Source: Enterobacterales bacterium (GTDB taxonomy: Bacteria > Pseudomonadota > Gammaproteobacteria > Enterobacterales > Kangiellaceae). Taken from it: a DNA stretch of 44,382 bases. This document shows positions 1 to 9,601 of the stretch, in pieces. A model generated the notes under the pieces. The model was not told the DNA's origin. It ran no database searches and was given only the letters and a program-made list of their open reading frames with translations. The stretch's first letter is position 1; every line of letters starts with the position of its first letter. The position numbers were made by a program, and so were the translations under genes. The stretch is from assembly GCA_030949565.1 (NCBI GenBank), contig JAUZSK010000088.1:1-44382 (forward strand). The letters run 5' to 3'.

Positions 1-2262
1 AGTGTTGCTTGTGGTTAAACTTCTAACATCGACTTGATAATCAAAATTAGCAACAATCGGTACGGCAACTAATGAAAGTTGAACTTGTGCTGTTGTACTA
101 TCTGCCGCTTGACTCAACACCTCTACATTTAACCCGTTCACCGGCAAAATTAAACCTGCCGAGGGCTTGCCGGGTGAAGAATAATCATCAAGGTCGCTAA
201 ATAATGACTTAGGCGCTAGGTGATTATCACCATTATAAAAAGATTGGTCATACAAGCCAAATGCTGCATCTCTCATTTGAACCGAAGTTCCACTAGTGCC
301 GATCAAAGTCTGATCGGCGTCCACAACACCAATAAAACCTTTGCCTGGGTGAAGCGAAACATCGTTATCCGAATAACCTTGATCGGCAAACCAAATAACA
401 ACGCCCTTGTCGTAGCCTTTGGTCGCTAAACCATCATCAACTTGGTTATGACTACGTAATTGAATCCAATAATTTTGTGGTTTTCCATCCCGCGTATCGG
501 AAACTCTTTGGAAGCCATTTAAAGTGACGCTACCCGATGTTTCCGCTCCATCAATGAGACTAGTGGCACCATCGACCGTTAATGAAATATCATCAAATGC
601 AAAACCATAGTCACCGGTATTAGTATCAGTATAATAATAGTATTTAATCGTCACTAACTGGCCAGCGTAGGCTGATAAATCATAAGTTAAATCAACCCAA
701 CCTAATGCTCCTTCAGCGCCAGCAATGTCTAATGATTTCCCAGAAATATAATTAACCACGTTAGCGTATTCAGCATATTGACCGCTGTATTGATTGGTTG
801 CAATCGTATGATTACCAACAATAGCTTGATTATTCACGCTTACCTGTACGTAGTCCCAATCCTGCTCTATTGACCACCTTGCTTTCATGCTCAAACTAAT
901 TGCTGTACCTGTCGGCACATTGAGATCGAAATTCATGCTCGTTCTTAAATTGTCACCGGCATCCGAAAAATACTGAAAACTACCACTATAAGGTGCGCCA
1001 AAGGCTATCAAAGGATCTGGTAATAAAACCTTTATCTGATTAATGCCACCCGCATGGTTAACACCTTCAACTAAATTAATTGTCTGAGGGCCCGCCGCTA
1101 AATCAGCAAGATTAACCACCACTTGATTTGTCCAATTAGTGCCATGTCGCGCTTGTAAGTATTCTTTCGAGTGGGAACTAAAATCAACCGGTTGAGTACC
1201 AGCCAAACTGCCCGCCCAACTACCACCAGCCATTAAAGACCAGTTGGCGACAGGTTCTCCAACCAGTGAAGAACCGGTGTTGTATTCATCGCTAAGACCC
1301 AAATCATGACCAAACTCATGTACCACCACACCGGTCGCGGCATCAATTGGCTCAATCGTATAGCCAAATAGTTTTTTACCTGTGCCGGGAATGGTAAAAC
1401 CCATCGTCGTTGCATCACCGGTCGAATTAACAAAAAATCGGTGTGACCAGATCGCATCAGCAGCTAAAACACCACCACCCGCTTCTTCGCCAATAGAGGA
1501 GTGAAAAACATTAACATGATCGATAAAACCATCGGCCTCATTGACAATACCATCGTTATCCAGATCATAAGGATCTTCAACATCATAATCGGCTAAATTA
1601 ATATTGTTAGCAAGTACCGCTTTGGCGACGGCCTCTTCAATTAATTTTGTTGGGTTTTTATCATCGTCGTTTTTATCAGGGTCATTTCCACCATAAAAAT
1701 CAGCATTATTATCCGCTGTCACCCATCCAAAAACATCTCCGGTAAAGAAAAACTGGTTTCCAGTTACTTTCTGATAATATTGATATGCGGTCATCAAGTT
1801 TTGGCCTGATGGTCCGGTATATCCAGTGGCTGAAAACATGAGTTGTCGATAATGATCCACCGAATAGGAGCTGTAGTACATTGCAGTATCCGAAGAGGTT
1901 AAGCGGTTGTTATCAAAAGGCAAATCAGGGAAGTCAATTAAAACCGACAGTACTTTAACCGTTTTAGGGGCCAATACCTTGCGACTCTTAACCAAGAGGG
2001 ATAAGGCTTTTGGTGCACTGTATTTATCTGTAAATTCTTGCGCTCTAGCATGTTTAACGTAATTTAAGACCGCTGCGTCGATTTCGGCTTGATTAGCATT
2101 GGCCTTTAATTCGCCTCGCTTTTTTAACCAGTAGACAATTTGATCTTGGTGAATAACCCCAGGGTCCTTGGGGGCTGATTGACTCGGAAGCTGATTCGCC
2201 ATGCTCAGTTGAGATAAAGCGACACTCACTAACAGAACAAATAATTTTGATATCGTTTTCAT
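1..2262 (-). CDS. Secreted M6-family (immune inhibitor A-like) metalloprotease, 3' end beyond window
   Basis: A frame of 754 codons runs unbroken from an ATG at 2262 to the window edge, so the C-terminus is missing. The first ~22 residues form a signal peptide ending near SMA/NQ. The zinc site HEFGHDLGLSDEY begins at residue 315 and matches the extended HExxHxxGxxD motif of peptidase family M6. It is followed by the Met-turn-like SLMAGG. Further on are the InhA-type blocks VIWFADQGY, HPGKGF and VVDADQ, after a carbohydrate/MAM-like beta region. A start of a PKD-like stretch is possible at the edge. Family knowledge says these are secreted proteases that degrade host or environmental proteins. 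The start lies 3 bp after the stop of the upstream lipoprotein gene, so the two are probably co-transcribed. Substrate unknown. Confidence 0.9.
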   Translation of the reverse strand, partial: MKTISKLFVLLVSVALSQLSMANQLPSQSAPKDPGVIHQDQIVYWLKKRGELKANANQAEIDAAVLNYVKHARAQEFTDKYSAPKALSLLVKSRKVLAPKTVKVLSVLIDFPDLPFDNNRLTSSDTAMYYSSYSVDHYRQLMFSATGYTGPSGQNLMTAYQYYQKVTGNQFFFTGDVFGWVTADNNADFYGGNDPDKNDDDKNPTKLIEEAVAKAVLANNINLADYDVEDPYDLDNDGIVNEADGFIDHVNVFHSSIGEEAGGGVLAADAIWSHRFFVNSTGDATTMGFTIPGTGKKLFGYTIEPIDAATGVVVHEFGHDLGLSDEYNTGSSLVGEPVANWSLMAGGSWAGSLAGTQPVDFSSHSKEYLQARHGTNWTNQVVVNLADLAAGPQTINLVEGVNHAGGINQIKVLLPDPLIAFGAPYSGSFQYFSDAGDNLRTSMNFDLNVPTGTAISLSMKARWSIEQDWDYVQVSVNNQAIVGNHTIATNQYSGQYAEYANVVNYISGKSLDIAGAEGALGWVDLTYDLSAYAGQLVTIKYYYYTDTNTGDYGFAFDDISLTVDGATSLIDGAETSGSVTLNGFQRVSDTRDGKPQNYWIQLRSHNQVDDGLATKGYDKGVVIWFADQGYSDNDVSLHPGKGFIGVVDADQTLIGTSGTSVQMRDAAFGLYDQSFYNGDNHLAPKSLFSDLDDYSSPGKPSAGLILPVNGLNVEVLSQAADSTTAQVQLSLVAVPIVANFDYQVDVRSLTTSNT

Positions 2263-2265
2263 ATT

Positions 2266-2583
2266 CTATTTAACCTTTTTTCCTTTGCTTGACAAACAAG
2301 CTTTATACTGTCGATTTTTAGCTTCAATATATTGATGAATGATTGTTTCTTTTTCGGCCTGATCCATGGATTCTTTAATCTTACCCGACTTCAGCAGCAT
2401 GGGCTCCAAACGCCAAATATCCTGAACCTTAACTAGTTGTTTACAGCTAATTGGTATTTTTACAGCTGATCTGCTCGCGTCTTCTGACTCTACCACCTCA
2501 GCCTGATTAGATGTATTAAAACGGTCACAGCCTAACAGCATAAATGTCATCAGAAATACACAGACGAAGAGGGAATAGTTCAT
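2266..2583 (-). CDS. Small lipoprotein upstream of the M6 protease
   Basis: This 105-residue protein has a type II signal peptide: a hydrophobic stretch ends in the lipobox LLGC, with the modified Cys at about residue 19. The mature part is about 86 residues, charged, with no domain that I recognise. It contains two further Cys residues (SCKQ and KACLS) and a lysine-rich tail. The stop codon is 3 bp from the start of the protease gene, which suggests translational coupling and a shared promoter. A role as chaperone, inhibitor or anchor for the protease is possible, but only position supports it. Confidence 0.75.
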   Translation of the reverse strand: MNYSLFVCVFLMTFMLLGCDRFNTSNQAEVVESEDASRSAVKIPISCKQLVKVQDIWRLEPMLLKSGKIKESMDQAEKETIIHQYIEAKNRQYKACLSSKGKKVK

Positions 2584-2752
2584 GGATACCTAGCTAGATA
2601 ATTCAGGAAGCTACAAATTATATCGTTAGCCTTTCAATAAATCTTGTAAATAATGCACAGATATTGTTTTTTTTCTAACAGCGTTAAGCCCAAATAGATC
2701 TGTTGAAAAATAATTTCTTGTTTCGACTGGTGAACAGTGGATTTAACTTCTA

Positions 2753-2851
2753 TGCACCATTTTGGTGCATTAATGTTCCCTTGCTAGTTATTTTGCACCA
2801 TTTTGGTGCATCAATGATCGCTTGGAGGTATTTTTGCACCAAAATGGTGCA
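2753..2851. promoter_or_regulatory. Three NtrC-type palindromes at exact 41-bp spacing
   Basis: Perfect 17-bp palindromes occur at 2753-2769 and 2794-2810 (both TGCACCATTTTGGTGCA) and at 2835-2851 (TGCACCAAAATGGTGCA). All fit the NtrC (NRI) enhancer consensus TGCACC-N5-GGTGCA. The centre-to-centre distance is 41 bp both times, close to four helical turns. They lie 170-270 bp upstream of the lipoprotein/protease operon, a typical enhancer distance. I could not find a convincing sigma-54 -24/-12 element between 2584 and 2750. The third copy is followed by six T on the plus strand, so a hairpin or terminator role is the alternative. Confidence 0.65.
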
Positions 2852-2874
2852 TTTTTTAACGCTCACTACCCCAA

Positions 2875-3879
2875 TCAAACAACCAACTGCCTAGCCCTAA
2901 ACAAACAAATGTGATGATGAGTAGAACCCACAAGTGCCCTTGAACATCCGCTGAGGCTCGCGCCATCAGTCATTACGGCTCTTGCGGCTTTTAACATATG
3001 GGTTAAGGGAAAAAAATCGGCAAGCTGTTTGACCATTGGTGTGGCACCTTCAAGTGAGAACCAGACGCCGGATAGGAACATCATCGGCCAGGAGAAAAAA
3101 TTAAGCAGACCACCAGCCAATTCTTCACTATGTGTTCGAGAAGCAATTAAAAGGCTTAATGCTATCATACTACTGGCGCCGAGAAAGGCGATTATAAAGA
3201 GATCCAATCGTGAACCTAAAATATAAAAACCAAATAGATAATCACTGCCGATAAATAGCAGACTTGTCACGCTAAGGACGATCACTAAACGCGACATAAT
3301 TTGCGCTGATAAAAATTCAAAAGCAGAAAGAGGTGTCGCCTGAAAGCGTTTTAACACCCCATTTTTACGATAACGCACGATCACATAACCAACACCAAAC
3401 AGGCAGCTAAACATCATATTCATACCTAAAATACCCGGCATCACCCAATCAAGATATCGAACAGCGCGACCATCGGTTTCGGATTTATTAAAATCGGGGT
3501 GGGAAGCAAGCAACAATTTTTCAACCAAGTAGCCATTGGCGGAAGTATTATTGATCCAATATTTTTTATCTTTAAAATCCAGCAGCAGGTCAATTTTATG
3601 CTGGTCTACTTTTAGGATGGCTTGCTGAGGATCTTGATATTCTATCCAAGAAAAAAATCTTAACTGTTTAAAAGCGGAATTATTTTCGGCTACCGAAGTG
3701 ATAGCCGATTCCGATCGTAACACGCCGACCTTGTAGATGGTCTTGTCTTTCTCACCAAACATAAAGGAGAAACCGACCAGCATGAAAATAGGTAGAATAA
3801 AATTCCATGACATGGCGCTTCGATCACGAAAGAACTCCAGGTTTCGTGCCATAAAAATGGCTAGTATTCGTTTTAACAT
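2875..3879 (-). CDS. ABC-2 type exporter permease, C-terminus frameshifted
   Basis: This is the membrane subunit of an ABC-2 exporter. One N-terminal membrane segment (about residues 25-42) precedes an extracytoplasmic loop, and several hydrophobic segments follow from about residue 150. The open frame has 334 codons, but the last ~30 residues (from CSRALVG on) are not permease-like. In the next frame the DNA encodes a normal final membrane helix (LWVLLIITFVCLGLG, then SWLFDWGSER) ending with TAA at 2856. A one-base indel near 2950 therefore breaks the natural end. The gene lies 3 bp downstream of its ATPase gene and forms an operon with it. Substrate unknown; drug, lipid or polysaccharide export is usual for the family. 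Confidence 0.85.
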   Translation of the reverse strand: MLKRILAIFMARNLEFFRDRSAMSWNFILPIFMLVGFSFMFGEKDKTIYKVGVLRSESAITSVAENNSAFKQLRFFSWIEYQDPQQAILKVDQHKIDLLLDFKDKKYWINNTSANGYLVEKLLLASHPDFNKSETDGRAVRYLDWVMPGILGMNMMFSCLFGVGYVIVRYRKNGVLKRFQATPLSAFEFLSAQIMSRLVIVLSVTSLLFIGSDYLFGFYILGSRLDLFIIAFLGASSMIALSLLIASRTHSEELAGGLLNFFSWPMMFLSGVWFSLEGATPMVKQLADFFPLTHMLKAARAVMTDGASLSGCSRALVGSTHHHICLFRARQLVV

Positions 3880-3882
3880 GGT

Positions 3883-4767
3883 TTAAGCCCTTAGTTGATG
3901 GCCGGTTAATTTGATGAAGAGATCTTCTAGATCCGGTGAGCGCACCTGCATACCATCAAGATCAATTTTATTTTCGATGAGGCTACGAATTTTTTTATCC
4001 ACCTGTTCGGTGGGCATATCTAAGCGATTATTTTTTACTTCAAAGGCAATGTTCGCACCGTCTAATTGTTGCAGGTTAGACTCTGGTAAGCTCACCATCA
4101 CACCGGAAAAATGTTTTTTAAGTAGTTGTTGCGGTGTTCCCTGTTCGATTATTTTACCCTGATCCATAATAATAATTTCATCACACAAGGACTCAGCTTC
4201 ATCCATATAATGAGTGGTTAAAATAACCGTTTTATTCTGCTTTTTTATGCGATTAATTAATGTCCAGAAATTGCGCCTTGCTTGCGGATCAAGCCCGGTG
4301 GTTGGCTCATCTAAAAACACCAGTTTTGGATCGTTTAAAATGGCTAACGCTAACAATAAGCGTTGTCTTTGACCTCCCGACAATTTGCGTGTATCGCGCT
4401 TTAGAATATCCGCTAGTGCACAGGTTTCAATTAATTCATTTAATGCGAGGGTCTTATGATAAAAATTAGCAAACATCTGCAAAGTTTCTTTAACGGTTAA
4501 AAAATCCTGAATCGCAGTGTGCTGAAATTGAATACCGACTTCTTGTCGATAGTCATTTGTGATCGGTTGACCACAATAGGAAATCTCTCCGCTGCTGGGT
4601 TTTAAGATCCCCTCTAGCATTTCTATAGTGGTGGTTTTTCCTGCGCCATTAGGACCTAACAATCCAAAACAACCACCTTTGGGGATGTTAAAGCTTATTC
4701 CATCCACCGCAGTATTGTCGGCAAAATGCTTGCTTAATTGCTTAGCCTCTAGGATATTTTGTGTCAT
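3883..4767 (-). CDS. ABC exporter ATP-binding protein
   Basis: This 294-residue ATPase has Walker A GPNGAGKTT near residue 38, the signature LSGGQRQR, and Walker B LVFLDEPTTGLDP followed by the H-loop TTHYMDEAE. These are diagnostic of the DrrA/CcmA-type ATPases that partner ABC-2 permeases. The C-terminal ~80 residues form the accessory region usual in the family. It is the first gene of a two-gene minus-strand operon with the ABC-2 permease 3 bp downstream. It powers export from the cytoplasmic face; the substrate cannot be read from sequence. Confidence 0.93.
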   Translation of the reverse strand: MTQNILEAKQLSKHFADNTAVDGISFNIPKGGCFGLLGPNGAGKTTTIEMLEGILKPSSGEISYCGQPITNDYRQEVGIQFQHTAIQDFLTVKETLQMFANFYHKTLALNELIETCALADILKRDTRKLSGGQRQRLLLALAILNDPKLVFLDEPTTGLDPQARRNFWTLINRIKKQNKTVILTTHYMDEAESLCDEIIIMDQGKIIEQGTPQQLLKKHFSGVMVSLPESNLQQLDGANIAFEVKNNRLDMPTEQVDKKIRSLIENKIDLDGMQVRSPDLEDLFIKLTGHQLRA

Positions 4768-4972
4768 GCTTTTTCTCTTTTATGCCTTCTCTACCGATAT
4801 TCTATCGGAAAATGATCTAAATAGCCTCAATCACTATTGCTTGCCCCTTATTTAATCTGCTATTACCAAGGTTACTGACTACTCTTATACGGAGTTGGGG
4901 TTAAATAGTGTATTATTCTGGATCTTGATTGATAACGGCTACCTATTGCTAATCAAAGGTTTTTTCAAAGTT

Positions 4973-7335
4973 ATGAATGTCATCAAAAACCAAACCCATC
5001 AGATCATTCGATTGATTATTAACTATCCTAAAAGTTTTCTGATCGCGACCATTCTATTGACCACTCTGTTAGCCATTGGTATTAAAAACCTCTCAATTAG
5101 CAATGATTTTAGAGTCTATTTAAGCCAAGATAACCCGCAACTCATGGCTTTTGAGGCTTTTGAAGATCATTATACCAAATCTGATTCGGCAACCTTTGTC
5201 ATTAGTCCCCAAAAAGGTCAAGATCTTTTCTCGCAGCGAGGCTTGTCATTAATCAGCCAACTCACTGAAAGAGCTTGGCTTGTAGAGTCGGCCTATCGTG
5301 TTTCTTCCCTGAGTAATTATATCTATAGTAAAGCACAGGATGATGTAATACTCAGCGACTTTCTGTATTCAGATCCGCAACAATTAACCCCAGCGCAAAT
5401 AAAGGTCATCAGACAGACGGCCTTATCCGAAACTCGACTGGTTCAATCGCTGATGACTGCCGATGGCAAGTTAACCGTTATTGTGATTAATCTACGCTTA
5501 AATTCTAGTCATCCCAATGCTTCTATTGAGGTCACCGAAGAGATGGAAGCGATTCGCAATGAGTTTCGACAGGCCTACCCAGAATTTCAAATTGAGAATG
5601 GTGGATCAACCGCTTTTAATACCACCCTTGCGCGCGCAGTGGCTCATGATTTGACCTATTTAATGCCATTAAGTTACTTAATTATCTTCAGTGGTTTATG
5701 GTTTTTCTTGAGAAGCTTTTGGGCCACCGCCAGTATTTTTATTCTAATTACTAGCTGCCTAGTCAGCACCTTTGGTTTCTTTGGTTGGGTGTGGCCAGTA
5801 TTGACACCTATTGCTGGTTTTGCACCGAGTATCCTGCTGTCCATTATGGTGGCTGATAGTGTGCATATTCTGGTGAGTTATTTTCATGAAATCGAGAAGG
5901 GGACAGCTCGTAAAAAAGGCCATTGAAGAAAGTGTCAAGCTTAATTTAATGCCTGTATTAGTGACAAGCATTACCACCATGATCGGTTTTTTAAGTCTTA
6001 ATTTTAGCACTTCACCACCTTATCGTGATCTGGGGAATATGGTTGCCTTTGGGGTGCTGATTGCCCTGTTCTACAGTCTGTTTTTTCTACCGAGTTTGAT
6101 GGCTTTGTTACCGATTAAAAAAACGCAAAATAACAAACTCCGGCGCCGCGATGGAAAAACTGGCTCATTTTATTATTCAACAACGCAAGCAGTTACTCGC
6201 CGGATTATCCCTGTTGGTTATCACCTTAACCTTTTTTATTAACAACAATAAACTATCCGATAATTGGAGCAATTATTTTGATGATAGTTTTGCGGTGGTT
6301 AAATTGGTCAAGCGAATTGATGGCTACCTGACTGGTGTCAACACGCTTGAATATTCGCTATCCTTTAATACCAGCTTTTTTAATAACGGCTCGTTTGATT
6401 CAAGCGATTCTAACTCGTCACAAAATATTTTTAACCCTAACTACTTAACGCAACTTGATGCGTTTGAACAATGGTATCAACAGCAGAATAAAGTGGTCAA
6501 GGTAGGCTCTTTAAGCGGTTTAATGAAAGAGCTTAATCAAACCATGCATGCGGATGATAAAGATTGGTATAGAGTACCGAGCTCCAGTGAGCTAGCGGCA
6601 CAGTATCTATTGTTTTATGAAATGGGATTACCGCAAGGGTTAGGCTTGGATAACCTCGTAACAATTGATAAAAAAGCATCACGCTTTTCGGTATCTATGA
6701 CCGATGCAGGCTCGGACGAACTTTTGGCATTGGATAAAAAAGCACAAGCTTGGCTTGAACAAAATGCGCCTGCGATAAAAGCAACGCCAGCCACAGGGTT
6801 AGGTATGGTTTTCGCTCATATTGCTCAACGAAATATTGGTAGCCTGTTATGGGGTACTCTCATCGCACTAGTCGGAATATCGGTGGTACTCATGCTAGTC
6901 CTCAAGTCTTTCAAATACGGTATGATCAGCCTAATCCCCAACATTATCCCCGCGGCCATGGCCTATGGTTTTTGGGGACTGACCTATGGCTACATTGATA
7001 TTTCGTTGTCCATCGTTGCCTGTTCAACCCTCGGTATTGTGGTGGATGATACGGTGCATTTTTTACATAAATATATTCATGCCCGCAATGCGGGGAAAAA
7101 TACTCAACAAGCCATCAAACAAGCATTCTCGCGGGTTGGTCTGGCGTTAATTACAACCTCCATCGTGCTGGCTGGTGGTTTTTTAATTTTAGCTATTTCA
7201 CATATGAACACATCAGCAACGATTGGTATATTAATGGCTATCACTTTAATTTTTGCGCTAATCGTAGACTTGTTTTTACTACCCCCTTTGCTCATTTATT
7301 TTGATCGCGATAAAGTCAAAGGAGATAATTCTTAA
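4973..7335 (+). pseudogene. MMPL/RND-family exporter (HAE3-like), two frameshifts
   Basis: The reading frame is split in three but the joined product (~787 residues) is a complete MMPL/RND exporter. It has an N-terminal membrane helix, a periplasmic domain, a six-helix block with SIMVADSVHILV, a second periplasmic domain, and a second six-helix block with GIVVDDTVHFLH. The two conserved D-D/D-S membrane motifs of the RND proton relay are therefore both present. The first break is at about 5915-5925, where reading AAAAAAG instead of AAAAAAGG restores ARKKAIEESV. The second is near 6140-6155 in a C/G-rich stretch, after which the frame continues as MEKLAHFII. I prefer the ATG at 4973 over the upstream TTG at 4895. 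The three-frame structure could be real decay, but single-base errors are more likely. Confidence 0.85.
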
Positions 7336-7341
7336 GAAACG

Positions 7342-7360
7342 TTTTGACTAAAGTAACTAG
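7342..7360 (+). repeat. 19-bp direct repeat, left copy (AbiE flank)
   Basis: The sequence TTTTGACTAAAGTAACTAG occurs here, 7 bp after the RND exporter stop. It occurs identically at 9487-9505 in the same orientation. The two copies bracket the AbiE toxin-antitoxin operon and nothing else. I saw no third copy in the window. Confidence 0.7.
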
Positions 7361-7482
7361 AAAAATGCTGCCTGATTTCAGCCTGTTCATTATATTTTTT
7401 TATTTTTTAAAAACTACAATAATGCAGGGTGTAAGACTCGACCCCATGAAGTTCTGAAGTTCCGCTTAGAATCTGAAATAAG

Positions 7483-8301
7483 CTATCGAAATCCTGCGAA
7501 AAAGGCTTCAATGAGAGCAATGTTAAAATCTAAGTCAGCTCTACCGCGTTCATCCATTTCAACAACAAGACGTTCGATTTTTTGGTCATTGTTGAAAACT
7601 TCAGATATCAATTCTTTGGATTTATAACTGCTAATTTCAAATACTGCCTGTCCTAATAACTCAGCGCCAATCAGATAAGTGTCTCCGTCATATTTTTCTA
7701 ACAAGTCTTTCTGATATAACTTTTCATTTATAAAAGGGAGCTTCTCGAATGATTTAAGAATGAACTTAATATCTTGAGCGTCCTTGGTTCGTAATGGTTG
7801 CTCCCTATCTAGCCAAGCGATGAATTTCATTAAGATAAGCCCAGGCGGCTGTGGTAAAGGGATTTCGATCTTCGGATTATTGTTTATCACGAACCAAGCA
7901 GCATTTGATAAAGCTTCATCAAAGCCTAGAACATTCATTTGAACATCTCCGTCGGGCGGCCACGCAATATTGTTTTCGTCAGCTATTTCACCAAAAGGTA
8001 CTATATCAATCGGATAAATTTCCCCTTTTCGAAGTCTATGTTGAACCTTGGTTTCTACAAAACCTCGTTTTATCAAAGCTTTTCTGGCTTGTTCAAATGC
8101 CTCCCAATTTGGAATTTGTATGGCAAAGTCAAGATCGTGTGTTTTCCTGGGGGCACCAATATCATGAGCGTATTCAAAGAATAAATCTCTTGCCGATGCT
8201 CCGACAACGAGAAACGGAATGTTGAGTTCTGTCATAGCTAAAGCAACGTCTGTATATCGCCCTATCAGCTCTTTATCAAGTTTATCTGAGATATCCAACA
8301 A
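7483..8301 (-). CDS. abiEii: AbiEii-type nucleotidyltransferase toxin
   Basis: This 272-residue protein has the nucleotidyltransferase signature of the AbiEii/DUF1814 family. GASARD is at residues 34-39 and DLDF, giving the catalytic Asp pair, at 56-59. Members use NTPs to modify tRNA or other targets and arrest growth, and act as the toxin half of type IV toxin-antitoxin and abortive-infection systems. The start overlaps the 3' end of the upstream antitoxin gene by 20 bp, the standard arrangement. The first strand and DxD pair look intact, so the toxin should be active. The phage or target specificity cannot be inferred. Confidence 0.85.
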   Translation of the reverse strand: MLDISDKLDKELIGRYTDVALAMTELNIPFLVVGASARDLFFEYAHDIGAPRKTHDLDFAIQIPNWEAFEQARKALIKRGFVETKVQHRLRKGEIYPIDIVPFGEIADENNIAWPPDGDVQMNVLGFDEALSNAAWFVINNNPKIEIPLPQPPGLILMKFIAWLDREQPLRTKDAQDIKFILKSFEKLPFINEKLYQKDLLEKYDGDTYLIGAELLGQAVFEISSYKSKELISEVFNNDQKIERLVVEMDERGRADLDFNIALIEAFFAGFR

Positions 8302-9301
8302 TATGCTCCCTATAAATTAGATTGGCAACTTCTATATTTCTGCTATTTCCTGTTGCTATCAGATCGGCATAAATGAGTATTTCAGGTGCATACTTATTGG
8401 TATCTCCAACTTTCCAAAAAGGCTCAAATAGTTGAACAATATTCGATTGAGGGTCCGCATGAACCGTCATTTTTTTTAACTCTGCTTCTTTAACCAAATT
8501 GAATTTTTCCAGTTTTGGGATATATACAATAGCATCTTGAGGCTTTAAATAGTTTGTGAATTTTGCGCCAGCAATCTCCCCTCCCCAGACTCCTTGAAAA
8601 TTCTCTATTAGAATTTTATTCCACCAAGCATGATCTTGAGCGAGAAACTCTCCTAGAAATAATTTGTTCCGAAGTTTGTCCGGATAATACTCAACCCATT
8701 TATGAAGAAGTCGTTCCTTGTCAATCAATTTACGCTTATCTTTGAGTTCTACTAGAAAACCTTGATCTTTTAACTCGGTAAAAACTTTAGTGATGTTTCC
8801 TAAAGCAACGTTTGCGTGATCAGCGATTGTACGATAAGTTTGATTGATTAACTTTTCATCATTAAGCAATGCAAAAATAATCTTAAGACCTGCGGCGTTA
8901 AACATTCGTCCAGTAGTTGGAGTTTGTAGGCTGTTGGTAGCTTTATTTCCTCTAACATATATAAAGTGCTTTTTATTATTTATATATGCATTTCCACAAA
9001 CATCTAGAAATTGTATTCCCTCTTCTTTTAGGCGCTGCGCTAAATTAGGATTTATATAGTCAGCTATTAGTATGCCCTCTTGGCCTATAAATTTGACTTT
9101 GTTAATAAGGACCCCGATATTCTTATTTACTGCCCATTTGACTAATGCTATGTTTACGGGCTTGTTGACGCCTTTTATTTTCAGAGTTCCATCTATATTT
9201 CTGTCTCTGGGATTCACGTCATAAGCTTCAATTTCCATAGGGAATCCTTCATGCTGTATAGCATAAATAACTTGCTCTAATAGTTCGGTTTCCTTTTTCA
9301 T
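8282..9301 (-). CDS. abiEi: AbiEi-type antitoxin / transcriptional repressor
   Basis: This 339-residue protein pairs with the AbiEii toxin. Around residues 145-190 it has a winged-helix-like block (LINQTYRTIADHANVALGNI, then a TELKDQGFL helix). The C-terminal segment SRNIEVANLIYREHI resembles the conserved end of type IV AbiEi-family antitoxins. Such proteins counteract the toxin without forming a tight complex and repress their own promoter. The gene is first in the operon and overlaps abiEii by 20 bp. A promoter and a GTTCAT/ATGAAC palindrome lie directly upstream. The long N-terminal region (residues 1-130) is larger than in minimal antitoxins. Confidence 0.8.
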   Translation of the reverse strand: MKKETELLEQVIYAIQHEGFPMEIEAYDVNPRDRNIDGTLKIKGVNKPVNIALVKWAVNKNIGVLINKVKFIGQEGILIADYINPNLAQRLKEEGIQFLDVCGNAYINNKKHFIYVRGNKATNSLQTPTTGRMFNAAGLKIIFALLNDEKLINQTYRTIADHANVALGNITKVFTELKDQGFLVELKDKRKLIDKERLLHKWVEYYPDKLRNKLFLGEFLAQDHAWWNKILIENFQGVWGGEIAGAKFTNYLKPQDAIVYIPKLEKFNLVKEAELKKMTVHADPQSNIVQLFEPFWKVGDTNKYAPEILIYADLIATGNSRNIEVANLIYREHIVGYLR

Positions 9302-9320
9302 TCGTTCACTTTATAGCCGA

Positions 9321-9370
9321 GTTCATCAATAATGAACGCCGATAATAGTTGAACTAAAACAAAAAAACAA
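9321..9370 (-). promoter_or_regulatory. Probable AbiE promoter and operator
   Basis: On the minus strand a -35 TTGTTT (9365-9370) is separated by exactly 17 bp from a -10 TATTAT (9342-9347). Just downstream lies the inverted repeat GTTCAT-N5-ATGAAC (9321-9337). Further TATGAAC copies occur at 9406-9412 and 9423-9429. This fits autorepression by the AbiEi antitoxin. The rest of the ~375-bp gap to the ISAs1 transposase holds the right 19-bp repeat and the IS end. Confidence 0.5.
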
Positions 9371-9486
9371 GCTTTTATGCTCATTAATAACAACTGCCCA
9401 TTATTTATGAACAGTTAAATGTTATGAACGCTATGTTTTTTAAGTGACAATCTGATTTTGAGCAGCGACTAGCTCTGGAGGACACC

Positions 9487-9505
9487 TTTTGACTAAAGTA
9501 ACTAG
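9487..9505 (+). repeat. 19-bp direct repeat, right copy (AbiE flank)
   Basis: Identical to 7342-7360 (TTTTGACTAAAGTAACTAG) and in the same orientation, about 2.1 kb away. Together they frame the AbiE operon like attachment-site or duplication scars. The ISAs1 element starts about 97 bp further right, so this repeat is not its target duplication. Confidence 0.7.
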
Positions 9506-9601
9506 GAGCAAACTCATTTAATCGCCCATATCGTGAATCCTATGGAAACTCCAATATGTTCGCCAGTCCAGACCTACTCGAAGGTTTTATCTAATTCACC
9601 C

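Noticed and set aside
2584..2750. Sigma-54 promoter for the protease operon
   Set aside because: I searched for GG-N10-GC on the minus strand and found no acceptable match.
2703..2894. 63-codon frame on the plus strand
   Set aside because: It runs through the three palindromes and the antisense 3' end of the ABC permease; no ribosome site or family pattern.
5759..6010. Minus-strand frame opposite the RND exporter
   Set aside because: It lies opposite conserved RND membrane motifs and has no family features.
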